Below, one piece after another: positions 44,582-53,040 of a DNA stretch of 64,000 nucleotides (its first letter is position 1; each line of letters starts with the position of its first letter). This stretch comes from TH-plancto1 sp043777375. GTDB lineage: Bacteria; Planctomycetota; Planctomycetia; Planctomycetales; Planctomycetaceae. Made by a program: the position numbers and the translations under genes. The stretch lies in assembly GCA_043777375.1 (NCBI GenBank), contig JAYWHX010000185.1:1-64000 (forward strand). The letters are read 5' to 3'. The notes below the pieces were generated by a model. That model had not been told where the DNA came from, ran no database searches, and worked only from the letters and a program-made list of their open reading frames with translations.

Positions 44582-45760
44582 TCACATGGGTGACGCAACC
44601 GCCTCTGCGGAATCACTTCGGGAGACCTCATGGTCTCCCATGTTCGCAGGCTTCTGCAAGACGACATCAATTCCAATCGTGTTGAGGTCGTCCTCATCAC
44701 ACGATTGGAACTCTGGAGCGAGCGCAACTTGTTGAAAGTAGGCTGCCCCGCTCGTGTCCAGATGCCTGCGCACCTCGCGTTGCAAAAATCCTACGTCACG
44801 AAATGCCTTGAGGAAGTGGGATGCACGCCAACGGTTCTGACATTTGTTCCGGTGGTTGAACCACCGTGCCCAGATCTCCTTGGGATAGGTCAGGTAGTGG
44901 AGGTGGTGCCGATTGGAATCGCTGAATGCATACTCATCTGTCATGCGAATTCGATGAATCGCCCAGCCCGCTGGTTTCAGGAGGCGGGCAGATTCACGCA
45001 GAACCGGAACAATCAATTCATCCGGAACGCACTGCATCACCAGATTGCTCACCACCAGATCGTATGTCCCCGATTCGTCAGGCAAAGCTGTGGTGTCAAT
45101 CGGCGCCATGCAAACGCCCCCGGTTTTCTGGCAGAGTTCTTGTAGTGATGTTGAGCGAGACAGAGCTTCCCAGCGTTCGGTCACTTCGCAGACCGATTGT
45201 TGGGCCGCCTTCGCGAGGTCGGCCAGGCGTGGTTCCCAGGCAGCCAGCGTGCGGCGCAGGTAGTCCAGCTTGGTGAGTGCCGTGACATCAAACGTGTGGA
45301 CCTCGCACCCGGCCAATGCCAGCGCGACAGGGATCGCGGGGACCCATCCGGTTCCGATTTCTGCGACCCGCTGTCCCTTTAGGCTCTCTGGCTTTTCGCT
45401 CGCCAGTTTCAAGATCGTCAATGCGTTCTCAAACTGATTTCCACGTTCCAAGTTCTTCAGCTGTCCGGCATGTTCTTGCATTAGACGACGAACAGCTCCC
45501 CCTCCGGGGATATTGGCCAATAGACACTGTATTCCCCAATGAGCCCACCAACGCATCGCTGTCATCTCCCGAGCCAACACTTCCTTCAGTCCGTTAAGTG
45601 TGCGCGCCGTGTGCAGACCGGGCTGGGAAATATGTCCTGTCGTTCTCTGAGTTCGTATTCCCGATCGCGACTGGTGCGATCGCAAGGGGATGTGGTGAAA
45701 AGGCACCACCCGGTGGTGTTCATGGGCGATGACGGTGTCAGGTGTCAAATCTCGGTTCAA
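44582..45760 (-). CDS. class I SAM-dependent methyltransferase
   Basis: Up to 392 residues; the first 65 or so may be non-coding, since ATGs at 45565 and 45556 (MTAMRWWAHWGIQCLL) precede the first conserved segment. The SAM-binding motif I is VAEIGTGWVPAIPVALALAG, followed by an acidic residue after beta 2 (VHTFDVTALTKLD) and DLVVSNLVMQCVPDE (motif IV). The later segment EIWARWFNHRNKCQNRWRASHF is Arg/Trp-rich and typical of methyltransferases found in glycan clusters. Only 21 bp separate it from the deacetylase-like gene, so they are probably cotranscribed. Methylation target unknown. Confidence 0.78.
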   Translation of the reverse strand: MNRDLTPDTVIAHEHHRVVPFHHIPLRSHQSRSGIRTQRTTGHISQPGLHTARTLNGLKEVLAREMTAMRWWAHWGIQCLLANIPGGGAVRRLMQEHAGQLKNLERGNQFENALTILKLASEKPESLKGQRVAEIGTGWVPAIPVALALAGCEVHTFDVTALTKLDYLRRTLAAWEPRLADLAKAAQQSVCEVTERWEALSRSTSLQELCQKTGGVCMAPIDTTALPDESGTYDLVVSNLVMQCVPDELIVPVLRESARLLKPAGWAIHRIRMTDEYAFSDSNRHHLHYLTYPKEIWARWFNHRNKCQNRWRASHFLKAFRDVGFLQREVRRHLDTSGAAYFQQVALAPEFQSCDEDDLNTIGIDVVLQKPANMGDHEVSRSDSAEAVASPM

Positions 45761-45842
45761 TCAATACGGAACGATGGCTTCGCCCTCCCTTGGTGTTTCC
45801 TTGAATCTCAGGTATGGACTCAGTCCGAAGTTCGTCACAAGC

Positions 45843-46400
45843 TCACGAGCGCGGTTTCGCTTTCACTGAGACCTTCTGGGCAGGTTTCTTCACCGCAGCC
45901 TTCTTCGCGGCTGGAATGGTGGCCTTCCTCTCGGCTTTCGCTGCGGCATTTCTTTCCATCGCCGTTTCGTACAAGGCGACGTACTTCTTGACCGTCATTC
46001 GCCGAAATGCCTCTCCAACGACTTGTAGCGGGAGATCCTCCACCTTTTTAAACCGGACGCAGCACTTCCCCATGTCGAGCTTCTTTCCCGCCTTCGTGAA
46101 CTGGTCACGCAGCCAGCTCTCCTCGCTCTCGTTCCCGTAGCATCCCATCAGGTACAACGACATGTAATTTTTTTGTGAGGCGAGAGCGGCATAGGGCAGG
46201 GGCTGCTTCGGGTCACAGTGGTATCCGGCGGGGTAGAGCGTGTGCGGGACGTAATACCCGATCATCCCGTACTGCATCCCTTCTTCGAATCCGGCTTGCA
46301 GATTCTGAAGAATGACCTTGCGTATTGCCGAGATGGCCAGCCGGCGGTCTTCGGGGAGTTCTTTGAGATATGCGGCAACGGTTTTTGCTTGGCTCTGCAT
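45843..46400 (-). CDS. DUF1801 domain protein with basic tail
   Basis: A 185-residue protein. The N-terminal part (VAAYLKELPEDRRLAISAIRKVI) and EEGMQYGMIGYYVPH..., KNYMSLYLMGCYG are DUF1801 hallmarks. This small fold occurs in many bacteria and has no established reaction. After about residue 145 comes a Lys/Ala-rich tail (AAAKAERKATIPAAKKAAVK) like the basic tails of histone-H1-type proteins, which may bind nucleic acid. It stands on the same strand as the glycan genes but is functionally unrelated. The upstream region carries a REP-like palindrome. Confidence 0.85.
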   Translation of the reverse strand: MQSQAKTVAAYLKELPEDRRLAISAIRKVILQNLQAGFEEGMQYGMIGYYVPHTLYPAGYHCDPKQPLPYAALASQKNYMSLYLMGCYGNESEESWLRDQFTKAGKKLDMGKCCVRFKKVEDLPLQVVGEAFRRMTVKKYVALYETAMERNAAAKAERKATIPAAKKAAVKKPAQKVSVKAKPRS

Positions 46401-46427
46401 GAGTGACTCCGAACACGAAGAGATCTC

Positions 46428-46466
46428 GTTTAGCCACGACGCGAAGGCTTCGCGTTGCGACTAAAC
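46428..46466. repeat. 39-bp REP-like palindrome (same family as 3848-3956)
   Basis: GTTTAGCCACGACGCGAAGG and its imperfect complement GCTTCGCGTTGCGACTAAAC meet almost back to back. The core GTTTAG...GACGCGAAG matches the arms at 3848 and 3924. It lies between the DUF1801 start and the stop codon of the PLP enzyme gene, so it could terminate or separate transcripts. Confidence 0.8.
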
Positions 46467-46472
46467 ATCAGT

Positions 46473-47594
46473 CTACTGAATGCACCCGCGCGCTGTCAGT
46501 GGCCACACGCACTCGACCACTTCGTTCCGCACTCCATAGAAGAAGTTGTGCAGCACGTTCGTGTGATCGCAGTAGCCAGGGATCAGGATGACCTTGTCGC
46601 CGATCATCAAGTTCTGAGAATCGGGGCCTAGTTCGAGGGTCAAATGTTCAGCACTCAGCACTGGGTTGACGGCATCGGTCAGCTTGCGGCCCCCGGCGAT
46701 TCCGACGACTTGGGGGAGATAGATGTCGGGGTGAATCGTCTTCCGTCCCGAGTCCAGGACCGCCCGCTCCAGCTTGGGGCGACTGACCACTGTCGCTAAG
46801 ACCATCAGCGCCGGTTCGAGCCCGGTCACGCCGCACTGCTCCAAGTAAAACGGGTCAGCGAACGTGCCACCACCCGCTTCCGTCTCGGTGATGTGCGGAC
46901 TGTCGACGGTGATTTGATACGACCCCGTCCCGCTCGCACTGACTATGTCAGCGCAGAGTCCGTCTCGTTTGAAGCGATCAGCTGTCTCGCCCAGGATCGA
47001 CATTGCCGAGCCGATCTTCTCGCGTTTTTCAGCGTCGTCTTTGATCGTCAGCAGATGCCCCTCGTACCCCATGATTCCCACCAGATCGACATGCGGCAAC
47101 TTCGATACGCCGTGTGACAGATCCTGTGTGTCGTGTCCCGGCCGGACTCCGACACGATTCAGTCCGATGTTGACCTCCAAGATCACGCGGCACCGCACAC
47201 CGAGCCGACCGCAGACTTCCGATAACGCCTCCGCCTGGGCAAAGTGATCGACCGCCTGAATCGGCGTCCCCATCCGGCACAGCCCCGCGAGACGCTCGAG
47301 CTTCTGCCGCCCGACAATCATGTTCGCGATCAGCACATCGGGAATCCCCGCGTGGATATACACCTCAGCCTCACTGACCTTGGCCACCGTCACGCCGATC
47401 GCCCCCGCCCGCATCTGCTGATGCGCAATCGCCGGAGACTTGTGACACTTCGCATGCGGCCTCCAATTCTTACCGGCTGCCCGATGCGTCGCCGCCATCG
47501 CCCGAATGTTCCCCTCCATGCGGTCGAGGTCAATACACAACGCTGGTGTATCGAGTTCTGCCAGATGCCGACCAATAACAGCTGAGGGGATCAT
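46473..47594 (-). CDS. D-threonine aldolase/D-serine dehydratase-like PLP enzyme (alanine-racemase N-terminal fold)
   Basis: A 373-residue fold-type III PLP enzyme. The start DTPALCIDLDRMEGNI leads to WRPHAKCHKSPAIA, where the Lys after RPHA (about Lys49) should bind PLP. The C-terminal beta domain ends with VILIPGYCDHTNVLHNF, whose Cys and His resemble the divalent-metal site of D-threonine aldolase and D-serine dehydratase (DSD1 family). SASGTGSYQITVDSP and TETEAGGGTFADPFYLEQCG fit this group. It would cleave a D-beta-hydroxy amino acid such as D-threonine, or dehydrate D-serine; the choice cannot be made here. Stands alone in its local context. Confidence 0.88.
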   Translation of the reverse strand: MIPSAVIGRHLAELDTPALCIDLDRMEGNIRAMAATHRAAGKNWRPHAKCHKSPAIAHQQMRAGAIGVTVAKVSEAEVYIHAGIPDVLIANMIVGRQKLERLAGLCRMGTPIQAVDHFAQAEALSEVCGRLGVRCRVILEVNIGLNRVGVRPGHDTQDLSHGVSKLPHVDLVGIMGYEGHLLTIKDDAEKREKIGSAMSILGETADRFKRDGLCADIVSASGTGSYQITVDSPHITETEAGGGTFADPFYLEQCGVTGLEPALMVLATVVSRPKLERAVLDSGRKTIHPDIYLPQVVGIAGGRKLTDAVNPVLSAEHLTLELGPDSQNLMIGDKVILIPGYCDHTNVLHNFFYGVRNEVVECVWPLTARGCIQ

Positions 47595-47703
47595 GCTTGG
47601 GGACTTTCAATTACGGGGAATCGCCTACACTGCAATCAGGAGGTACCATCGCACAACTATTCATCTCGCCCACCCTGAGGAGACCGCTCGACGGCATGCA
47701 TCA

Positions 47704-48489
47704 CTACTTTGGAAAAACTCCATCGAGAGCTTGGTCGATCGAATTGTGAAAAGCTGCATCGTCCCACTCATGCTTCGCCAGAGCCGCGTAACTGACAGCT
47801 TCCGCATTGCGATTATTCACCACGAGAACAGCGACGAGAATCGCAAGATCTTGAGAGAACTGCCTCTCAATAACTTGCTTCATGTTTACACCCGCAAAAC
47901 GAGCATCCTGATTGTGTTTCTTCAACTCCTTGAAACGTTCGACGTATCGAGGAAATGCGGTTTGAGGAACCAAATACTTACCGCAAAGCTTGTACTCCTT
48001 CGAACTGAGCAACGAAGGAAACGCAACATCAAACACTCTCTTTGTAAGAGGAGATGAATACTGTTCGAGTTGCAAAAACAAGGCAGTCGTCTCGGAGTAT
48101 TCCTTCAGAGTACGGTTGATCGCCATGAAATCGTGGAATTTCTCAAAGGCTGCATCTTCTTGGCCCGGACTGCCGTCGAACTGAAGAACCGATTCCTTGG
48201 CCAGTTCTCGAATTTCCTTGAGTTTGTCCATAGCGGGCGGGTAGCTTTGTCCAAGTTCTTTCCAATACGTAAGGGCAAATGACAACCGCACCCCATACAT
48301 CGAAGGCCGATGCTCCAACGCGTGATGATGGAACCAAACGTGCTTCGCCAATGCATCCGCGTACCGTTTGGCATCTGTGTCTGCCACGGCCTCTTGCAAG
48401 ATTGAGGTTGGATCAGGTTTGTCCAGTGGAGTCCATTCTCCCATCGTTTGTGTGGCCATAAGGAACAACAACCAAGGGAACAGTTTCAT
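47704..48489 (-). CDS. exported helical protein, AT-richer, unknown function
   Basis: About 261 residues from ATG 48489 (MKLFPWLLFLMATQTMGEW), which gives a short signal peptide; an upstream in-frame ATG at 48534 is less fitting. The mature chain is rich in charged and aromatic residues, with helical segments such as KRYADALAKHVWFHHHALEH, EFGYWKELGQSYPPAMDKLKE-type and NNRNAEAVSYAALAKHEWDD, somewhat TPR-like. By hand count, stretches of this gene are 42-47 % GC, well below the flanking genes, which suggests acquisition. No family is recognised. It is divergent from the PVC haem protein with a 226-bp spacer. Confidence 0.6.
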   Translation of the reverse strand: MKLFPWLLFLMATQTMGEWTPLDKPDPTSILQEAVADTDAKRYADALAKHVWFHHHALEHRPSMYGVRLSFALTYWKELGQSYPPAMDKLKEIRELAKESVLQFDGSPGQEDAAFEKFHDFMAINRTLKEYSETTALFLQLEQYSSPLTKRVFDVAFPSLLSSKEYKLCGKYLVPQTAFPRYVERFKELKKHNQDARFAGVNMKQVIERQFSQDLAILVAVLVVNNRNAEAVSYAALAKHEWDDAAFHNSIDQALDGVFPK

Positions 48490-48715
48490 GACGAATTGAC
48501 TGGCTAGCCGAGTCACAAGCAACCTTTCTCCCATCTGGTCGGCTCAAAGTCAAGAACACGGCAATCCATAGGCGATCTCTTCATTTCCTCGGCCCCAAGC
48601 TCAGCTTGGAACTGAGTGTGACGCTCTGCGTTTCGACCTCCTCATTTCCATTCCGATTGAGTATCTCCCTATCATGCGGCATCTCCTCCCCGGATGCTTT
48701 CGAAGGGTGCTCGCG

Positions 48716-51700
48716 ATGCGTGTTCGTGCCTTGGCTCAGCTGCTGATTGGCCTGCTGGTTCTGTCGTCATCGGCCATGGCGCAAGGTCTGGCGATCCCGC
48801 GTGCGCAGGACCGCCCGCCTGGCCCGCCACTATCGGCTGAAGAAGCCGTCAAGAAGATGACGGTGCCCGAGGGGTTCACGGTCGAGGTCGTGGCCAGCGA
48901 GCCGCAGCTCATGAACCCGGTGGCGATGTGCATTGATGAGCAGGGGCGGTTCTGGGTGACTGAGAGCTTCGAGTACCCACGGCGCGAAGCGGGGCCGGGG
49001 CGGGACCGGATTAAGGTCTTGGAAGACACAGACCAGGACGGCAAGGTCGACAAGGTCACGATCTTTGCCGAGGGACTGAACATCCCGTCGGGGATCAACG
49101 TCGGGCATGGCGGAGTGTGGGTCTGTAATGCGCCCGACTTGCTGTTCATGGAGGACACGGACGGCGACCTTAAGGCCGACAAGACCTCTGTCCTCCTGAC
49201 CGGGTGGGGCCGCGATGATACGCACGAGCTGCCGAACTCGCTGACGTGGGGGCCGGATGGGTGGCTGTATGGACTGAACGGGGTGTTCAACTACTCGCAT
49301 GTGAAGTACGGGAAGGACAACCCGAACCTGGCGAAGAATCCGAACCATCCCGGCTGGCCGCTGACGTGTGCCCTGTGGCGGATCAACCCGCATACCAAAG
49401 AGTTCGACATCTTTGCCGAGGGGACGAGTAATCCGTGGGGGATCGCGATCAACGACGAAGGGGAGTTCTTCCTCTCAGCCTGCGTGATCGACCACCTGTG
49501 GCACATCACGCAATCGGGCTATTACATCCGCCAGGGCGGCCCCTACCCGCCGCACACGTGGCCGATCGGGTCGATCGTCGAGCATAAGCACCAGAAAGCA
49601 GCCTACTGCGGGATCACCTGGTTCGACAGCGATGCCTACCCCGAGGAGTACCGCAAGGTGTTCTACATGGGGAACATCCACGGCGGCTGCATCAACGCCG
49701 ACATCACCGAGCCGCACGGCAGCACCTACAAGGGGAAACCGCACCCCGGCTTCCCCGCCAAACCCGGCACATGGGCAGCTGATGTCGACGGGAACCTGCG
49801 CAAAGAAGGGACACCCGAGAAGACGATCCTCAAGGATCTGCTGACCGCGAACGATGCGTGGTTCATGCCGGTGGTGCAGAAGGTCGGGCCGGATGGGTGC
49901 CTGTACATTCTCGACTGGTACGACCGCTACCACTGCTATCAAGACGCCAACGCCGACCCCGCCGGGATCGAACGCGAGAAGGGCCGGCTCTATCGCTTGC
50001 GGTATAAGGAGACGCCACGGGCACCGAAGTTCGACTTGGCCAAGGAGACGGATGAGCAGTTGATCGAGCGGCTGGGGAGTCCGAATGTGTACTTCCGGGA
50101 GACGGCACAGCGGGTGCTGCAGGAGCGGGGGACGCGAGATGCTTATATCGCAACACTCAAAATGGCTTCTATCCCTGATGCCTCAGTGGCGAAACGCCGA
50201 CACGCCACGTTTAGTGCAATCGGTATGAACTTTGATTGGAAAGCCGAGCAATTACCAAATTATCCGAGCCATGATCCTACCGATACGGTTATGCAGGCTT
50301 GGAGGCAACGATCCCAGTTCTCAACGCTACCAGCGGACGTCACTCAGGCAAGCTTAGACCAAATGCTCGCGACGACATTAAAGCAACTCGCTGACGCTGA
50401 CGCACTCGCCGCGCCGAACAGTCTTCATCCGAGGACCATATTGAACAATGCGATCGGATTGGGAAAAGTCACTTACCATCCGATGGTCTTGGCCAATTGG
50501 CTGATCAACATAAGTGTCTTCCCAGACGATACGTTAATGACTCAAGTTGCCTGGCAAAACATCCACCCACTCCTCGAAGACCATACGGATGACTTCTTAA
50601 TGGTGCTGGAAAAGGGTAAGTTCCTGCGTAACGCCTCGATCGCGAAGTTGATGCCGCGGTTCGCGGCCCGCATCCTGGACCGCAAGGATTTTCAAGCCGA
50701 TGAGATTGCCAAGCTGTTGACCCTCCTCTCCGAGCAAAACGACGAGGACTGCCAACATGCCGCCCAGTCGCTCCTCTGGTCGCTCGCCGACAGCAGCCAG
50801 ACCGGCGGGCTCGATGCCGCCAAGCGGGACGCCCTGAAGACCGCGTTCGCCTCGACCTTCGAGGCAGTGAGCAAGGCCGGGGAGTCTCACCCGCTCTATG
50901 TCCCCGCCACGCAGGTCCAGTGCAGCTGGGGCGATGCGAAGGCCATCGCATCTGTCGAGAAGATGCTGGCCGAGACGAAGGACGAGCCGCACAAGATCGG
51001 CTGCCTGAAGGCCCTGATCGGCGGGGCCGCTCCGTCGGCTCTCTCGATTGCCGAGAAGCTGCTCGATACGACCTCGGTCGGAACGCAGGAACAGCTGCTG
51101 TTCCTGTTGGGACGAATGAACGCCCCGCAGATCGCCCCGGCGGTGCTGGCCCGGTACGCGAAGTTCGACCCCGGCCTGCAACCGAAGGCCCTCGAACTGC
51201 TCGCCACGCGGGTCGAGTGGTCGACTCCGCTGCTGGCTGCCATCAACAACAAATCGATCTCGAAGGACGCCCTGAATCTGAACCAGCTGCGCCGCATGGC
51301 GAGCTTCAAAGACGAGGCGTTCGCGAAGCAGTTCAAGGCGATCTACGGCACGATCCGCGAGGGCCGCAACCCCGACCGCGAAGGGGTGATCAACTTTACC
51401 AAAGACTTCTTGCGCGGCACCCCCGGCGACGCCGAACGCGGCATCGCGGTCTATAAGAAGGTCTGCGCCCAATGCCACAAACTGTACGGAGAGGGGGCCG
51501 AAGTCGGCCCCGACATCACCCTCAGCGGCCGCAACAACTGGGACCAACTCCTCAGCAACGTCCTCGACCCCAGCCTCGTCATCGGCGGTGCGTACCAAGC
51601 CCGCATCCTGCAAACCGCCGATGGCCGCGTCCTCACCGGCCTCCCCGTGGAAGAGACCGACCAGCGCGTGGTCCTCAAGGTCCAGGGCGGGAAACTGGAG

Positions 51701-51880
51701 ACGATCCCCAGAGACCAGATCGAGGTCTACAAGGTCAGCGAAATCTCCATGATGCCCGAGCAACTCGAAAAGCAACTCACCCCCCAAGAACTCGCCGACC
51801 TCTTCAGCTACCTGGCCCTCGACAAGCCTCCCAGCGACCCGAAAGCGAAATACCTGCCGGGGTATCCTCGCGGTAAGTGA
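48716..51880 (+). CDS. PVC-type haem-binding CxxCH protein (propeller / HEAT-like / cytochrome c)
   Basis: About 1054 residues; I use ATG 48716, which gives the signal peptide (MRVRALAQLLIGLLVLSSSAMA) and has a GAAGGG ribosome-binding site; ATG 48674 is possible. The N-terminal half is the PVC membrane-bound dehydrogenase-type propeller (VPEGFTVEVVASEPQLMNPV, FWVTESFEYPRR, ILDWYDRYHCYQD). A middle HEAT-like region follows, then a C-terminal cytochrome c domain with VCAQCHKLYGEGAEVGPD and the terminal VYKVSEISMMPEQLE. Probably a periplasmic redox protein acting on sugars or alcohols. Codons at about 50150-50600 are clearly AT-richer than the flanks, which suggests a mosaic segment. It stands alone as a transcription unit. 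Confidence 0.9.
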   Translation: MRVRALAQLLIGLLVLSSSAMAQGLAIPRAQDRPPGPPLSAEEAVKKMTVPEGFTVEVVASEPQLMNPVAMCIDEQGRFWVTESFEYPRREAGPGRDRIKVLEDTDQDGKVDKVTIFAEGLNIPSGINVGHGGVWVCNAPDLLFMEDTDGDLKADKTSVLLTGWGRDDTHELPNSLTWGPDGWLYGLNGVFNYSHVKYGKDNPNLAKNPNHPGWPLTCALWRINPHTKEFDIFAEGTSNPWGIAINDEGEFFLSACVIDHLWHITQSGYYIRQGGPYPPHTWPIGSIVEHKHQKAAYCGITWFDSDAYPEEYRKVFYMGNIHGGCINADITEPHGSTYKGKPHPGFPAKPGTWAADVDGNLRKEGTPEKTILKDLLTANDAWFMPVVQKVGPDGCLYILDWYDRYHCYQDANADPAGIEREKGRLYRLRYKETPRAPKFDLAKETDEQLIERLGSPNVYFRETAQRVLQERGTRDAYIATLKMASIPDASVAKRRHATFSAIGMNFDWKAEQLPNYPSHDPTDTVMQAWRQRSQFSTLPADVTQASLDQMLATTLKQLADADALAAPNSLHPRTILNNAIGLGKVTYHPMVLANWLINISVFPDDTLMTQVAWQNIHPLLEDHTDDFLMVLEKGKFLRNASIAKLMPRFAARILDRKDFQADEIAKLLTLLSEQNDEDCQHAAQSLLWSLADSSQTGGLDAAKRDALKTAFASTFEAVSKAGESHPLYVPATQVQCSWGDAKAIASVEKMLAETKDEPHKIGCLKALIGGAAPSALSIAEKLLDTTSVGTQEQLLFLLGRMNAPQIAPAVLARYAKFDPGLQPKALELLATRVEWSTPLLAAINNKSISKDALNLNQLRRMASFKDEAFAKQFKAIYGTIREGRNPDREGVINFTKDFLRGTPGDAERGIAVYKKVCAQCHKLYGEGAEVGPDITLSGRNNWDQLLSNVLDPSLVIGGAYQARILQTADGRVLTGLPVEETDQRVVLKVQGGKLETIPRDQIEVYKVSEISMMPEQLEKQLTPQELADLFSYLALDKPPSDPKAKYLPGYPRGK

Positions 51881-51898
51881 CAGGTAAGAGGAAGAAAT

Positions 51899-51998
51899 GG
51901 AGAACACTAATCTTCACTGATCACCACTAATCCCGGAAGAACCAGAATCTGATATTCTCACCTCTGGATTAGTGTTGATTAGCGGAGATTAGTGTTCC
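51899..51998. repeat. inverted pair of ACTAATC-type repeats upstream of the GxxExxY gene
   Basis: Left arm 51899-51933 contains AACACTAATCTTCACTGATC and further ACTAATC units. Right arm 51966-51998 is the inverted form with GGATTAGTGTTGATTAGCGG. The 32 bp between the arms encode nothing. A third copy in the left-arm orientation follows the gene at 52434-52466. Confidence 0.85.
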
Positions 51999-52039
51999 AA
52001 TCCTGCTTTCCTCGAACGTTTCCTTCAGAGGCCAATGGC

Positions 52040-52429
52040 ATGTTCAAAGACGAAGGCTATCAACTGATGGGAGCGGCGTTCGAGGTCTATAACCAGTTGG
52101 GCTACGGGATGGCGGAAGAGGTCTATCAGCAGAGCCTGGAGATCGAACTCGGATTGCGTCAAATCCCATTTCAGGCCAAGGCTAAGTTGGTGATGTCCTA
52201 CAAAACGAGAGAGTTGCAGACAAAGTACAAGCCGGACCTGTTCGTGTTCAAGGCTCTCGTCGTCGAACTTAAGGCGGTTTCTGGAGTGCTCCCCGAGCAT
52301 GAAGCTCAGCTCTTCAACGACCTGCGTATTGCTCGCCAGCCGGTCGGCTATCTCATCAACTTCGGTCGAAAAGGAGAACTGGAATGGAAGCGGTTGATCC
52401 TCTCTGATCTCCATGCGGGAGAGAAGTAG
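52040..52429 (+). CDS. GxxExxY protein (PDDEXK-like fold)
   Basis: A 129-residue protein from ATG 52040 (MFKDEGYQLMGAAFEVYNQL); an upstream in-frame ATG at 51992 lies in the repeat and is not convincing. The signature G-x2-E-x2-Y is present as GMAEEVY. A PDDEXK-type core is visible as YKPDLFVFKALVVELKAV (Asp, then Glu-x-Lys), and the C-terminus YLINFGRKGELEWKRLI is conserved in the family. Its function is unknown; the fold suggests a nuclease or DNA-interacting role. It sits between ACTAATC repeats on both sides, so the repeats and the gene may form one cassette. Confidence 0.85.
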   Translation: MFKDEGYQLMGAAFEVYNQLGYGMAEEVYQQSLEIELGLRQIPFQAKAKLVMSYKTRELQTKYKPDLFVFKALVVELKAVSGVLPEHEAQLFNDLRIARQPVGYLINFGRKGELEWKRLILSDLHAGEK

Positions 52430-52433
52430 ATTT

Positions 52434-52466
52434 GGAACACTGATCTTCACTGATAATCACTGATCA
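52434..52466. repeat. ACTGATC repeat after the GxxExxY gene (direct copy of the left arm)
   Basis: GGAACACTGATCTTCACTGA and the following units match the left arm at 51899 in the same orientation, with A/G changes in ACTRATC. It begins 4 bp after the stop codon. Confidence 0.8.
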
Positions 52467-52542
52467 GAATGTGCTGTTTTCGCTAGATTGAATCACTGGC
52501 TCGCACGACGAAAACCTCTCCAAGACCCTTTCAGGAGCTGCG

Positions 52543-52929
52543 ATGCAGAAGTTACCTCACCGCAGCCCGCTGGGGCGGTTGTTTTTCTGGGGCTTTCGTC
52601 AGAAGCTGCCGCTGGAGACTGAGACGACGGTGTTTATCCTGGTCAACGTACTCGATTTTGCGATGACCTGGTGGATGCTAATGCACCGCGAGTTGGGGAT
52701 GGGGGACTTTTACGAGTCGAACCCAGTGGCCCGGTACTTCCTCGATCACTGGGGTGTCAAAGGGCTGTTGATGTTCAAGATGGCCGTTGTGGCGTTCGTG
52801 TGCCTGATCGCGCAGATCGTGGCGACCAAGAAAGAAGCCAGCGCCCGGTTCCTGCTGGTGGTGGGAACGATCGTGGTGTCAGCTGTGGTGGTGTATGGCT
52901 TCAAGCTGTTTCTGAATCACGCGGGATAG
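52543..52929 (+). CDS. DUF5658 membrane protein
   Basis: A 128-residue protein with three predicted helices. The first includes TTVFILVNVLDFAMTWWMLM, followed by a conserved ES-N-P-V-A-R-Y-F-L segment (FYESNPVARYFLDHWG) and two helices (LLMFKMAVVAFVCLIAQIVA and FLLVVGTIVVSAVVVYGF). This arrangement is that of DUF5658, a small membrane family with no known activity. It has no obvious operon partner. Confidence 0.8.
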   Translation: MQKLPHRSPLGRLFFWGFRQKLPLETETTVFILVNVLDFAMTWWMLMHRELGMGDFYESNPVARYFLDHWGVKGLLMFKMAVVAFVCLIAQIVATKKEASARFLLVVGTIVVSAVVVYGFKLFLNHAG

Positions 52930-52938
52930 GCCGTTCGT

Positions 52939-52963
52939 GGGACGAGCACATTTGCCCGTCCGT
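52939..52963. repeat. single copy of the GGACGGGCA-type repeat
   Basis: GGGACGAGCACATTTGCCCG matches the arm family of the inverted repeat at 36573-36677. It follows the DUF5658 stop codon by about 10 bp and can form a small hairpin that could end that transcript. Confidence 0.6.
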
Positions 52964-53040
52964 GTTGTAATCGTCTCCAAAAGAAGCCAATAGTATTGTC
53001 TAATACAGCGGCCTTTCTGAGAGGGCAGCGACAACTTGAA

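Noticed and set aside
50597..51907. Long minus-strand open frame opposite the PVC haem-protein gene
   Set aside because: It is antisense to a gene with clear domain matches, and its composition is what a GC-rich antisense frame produces.
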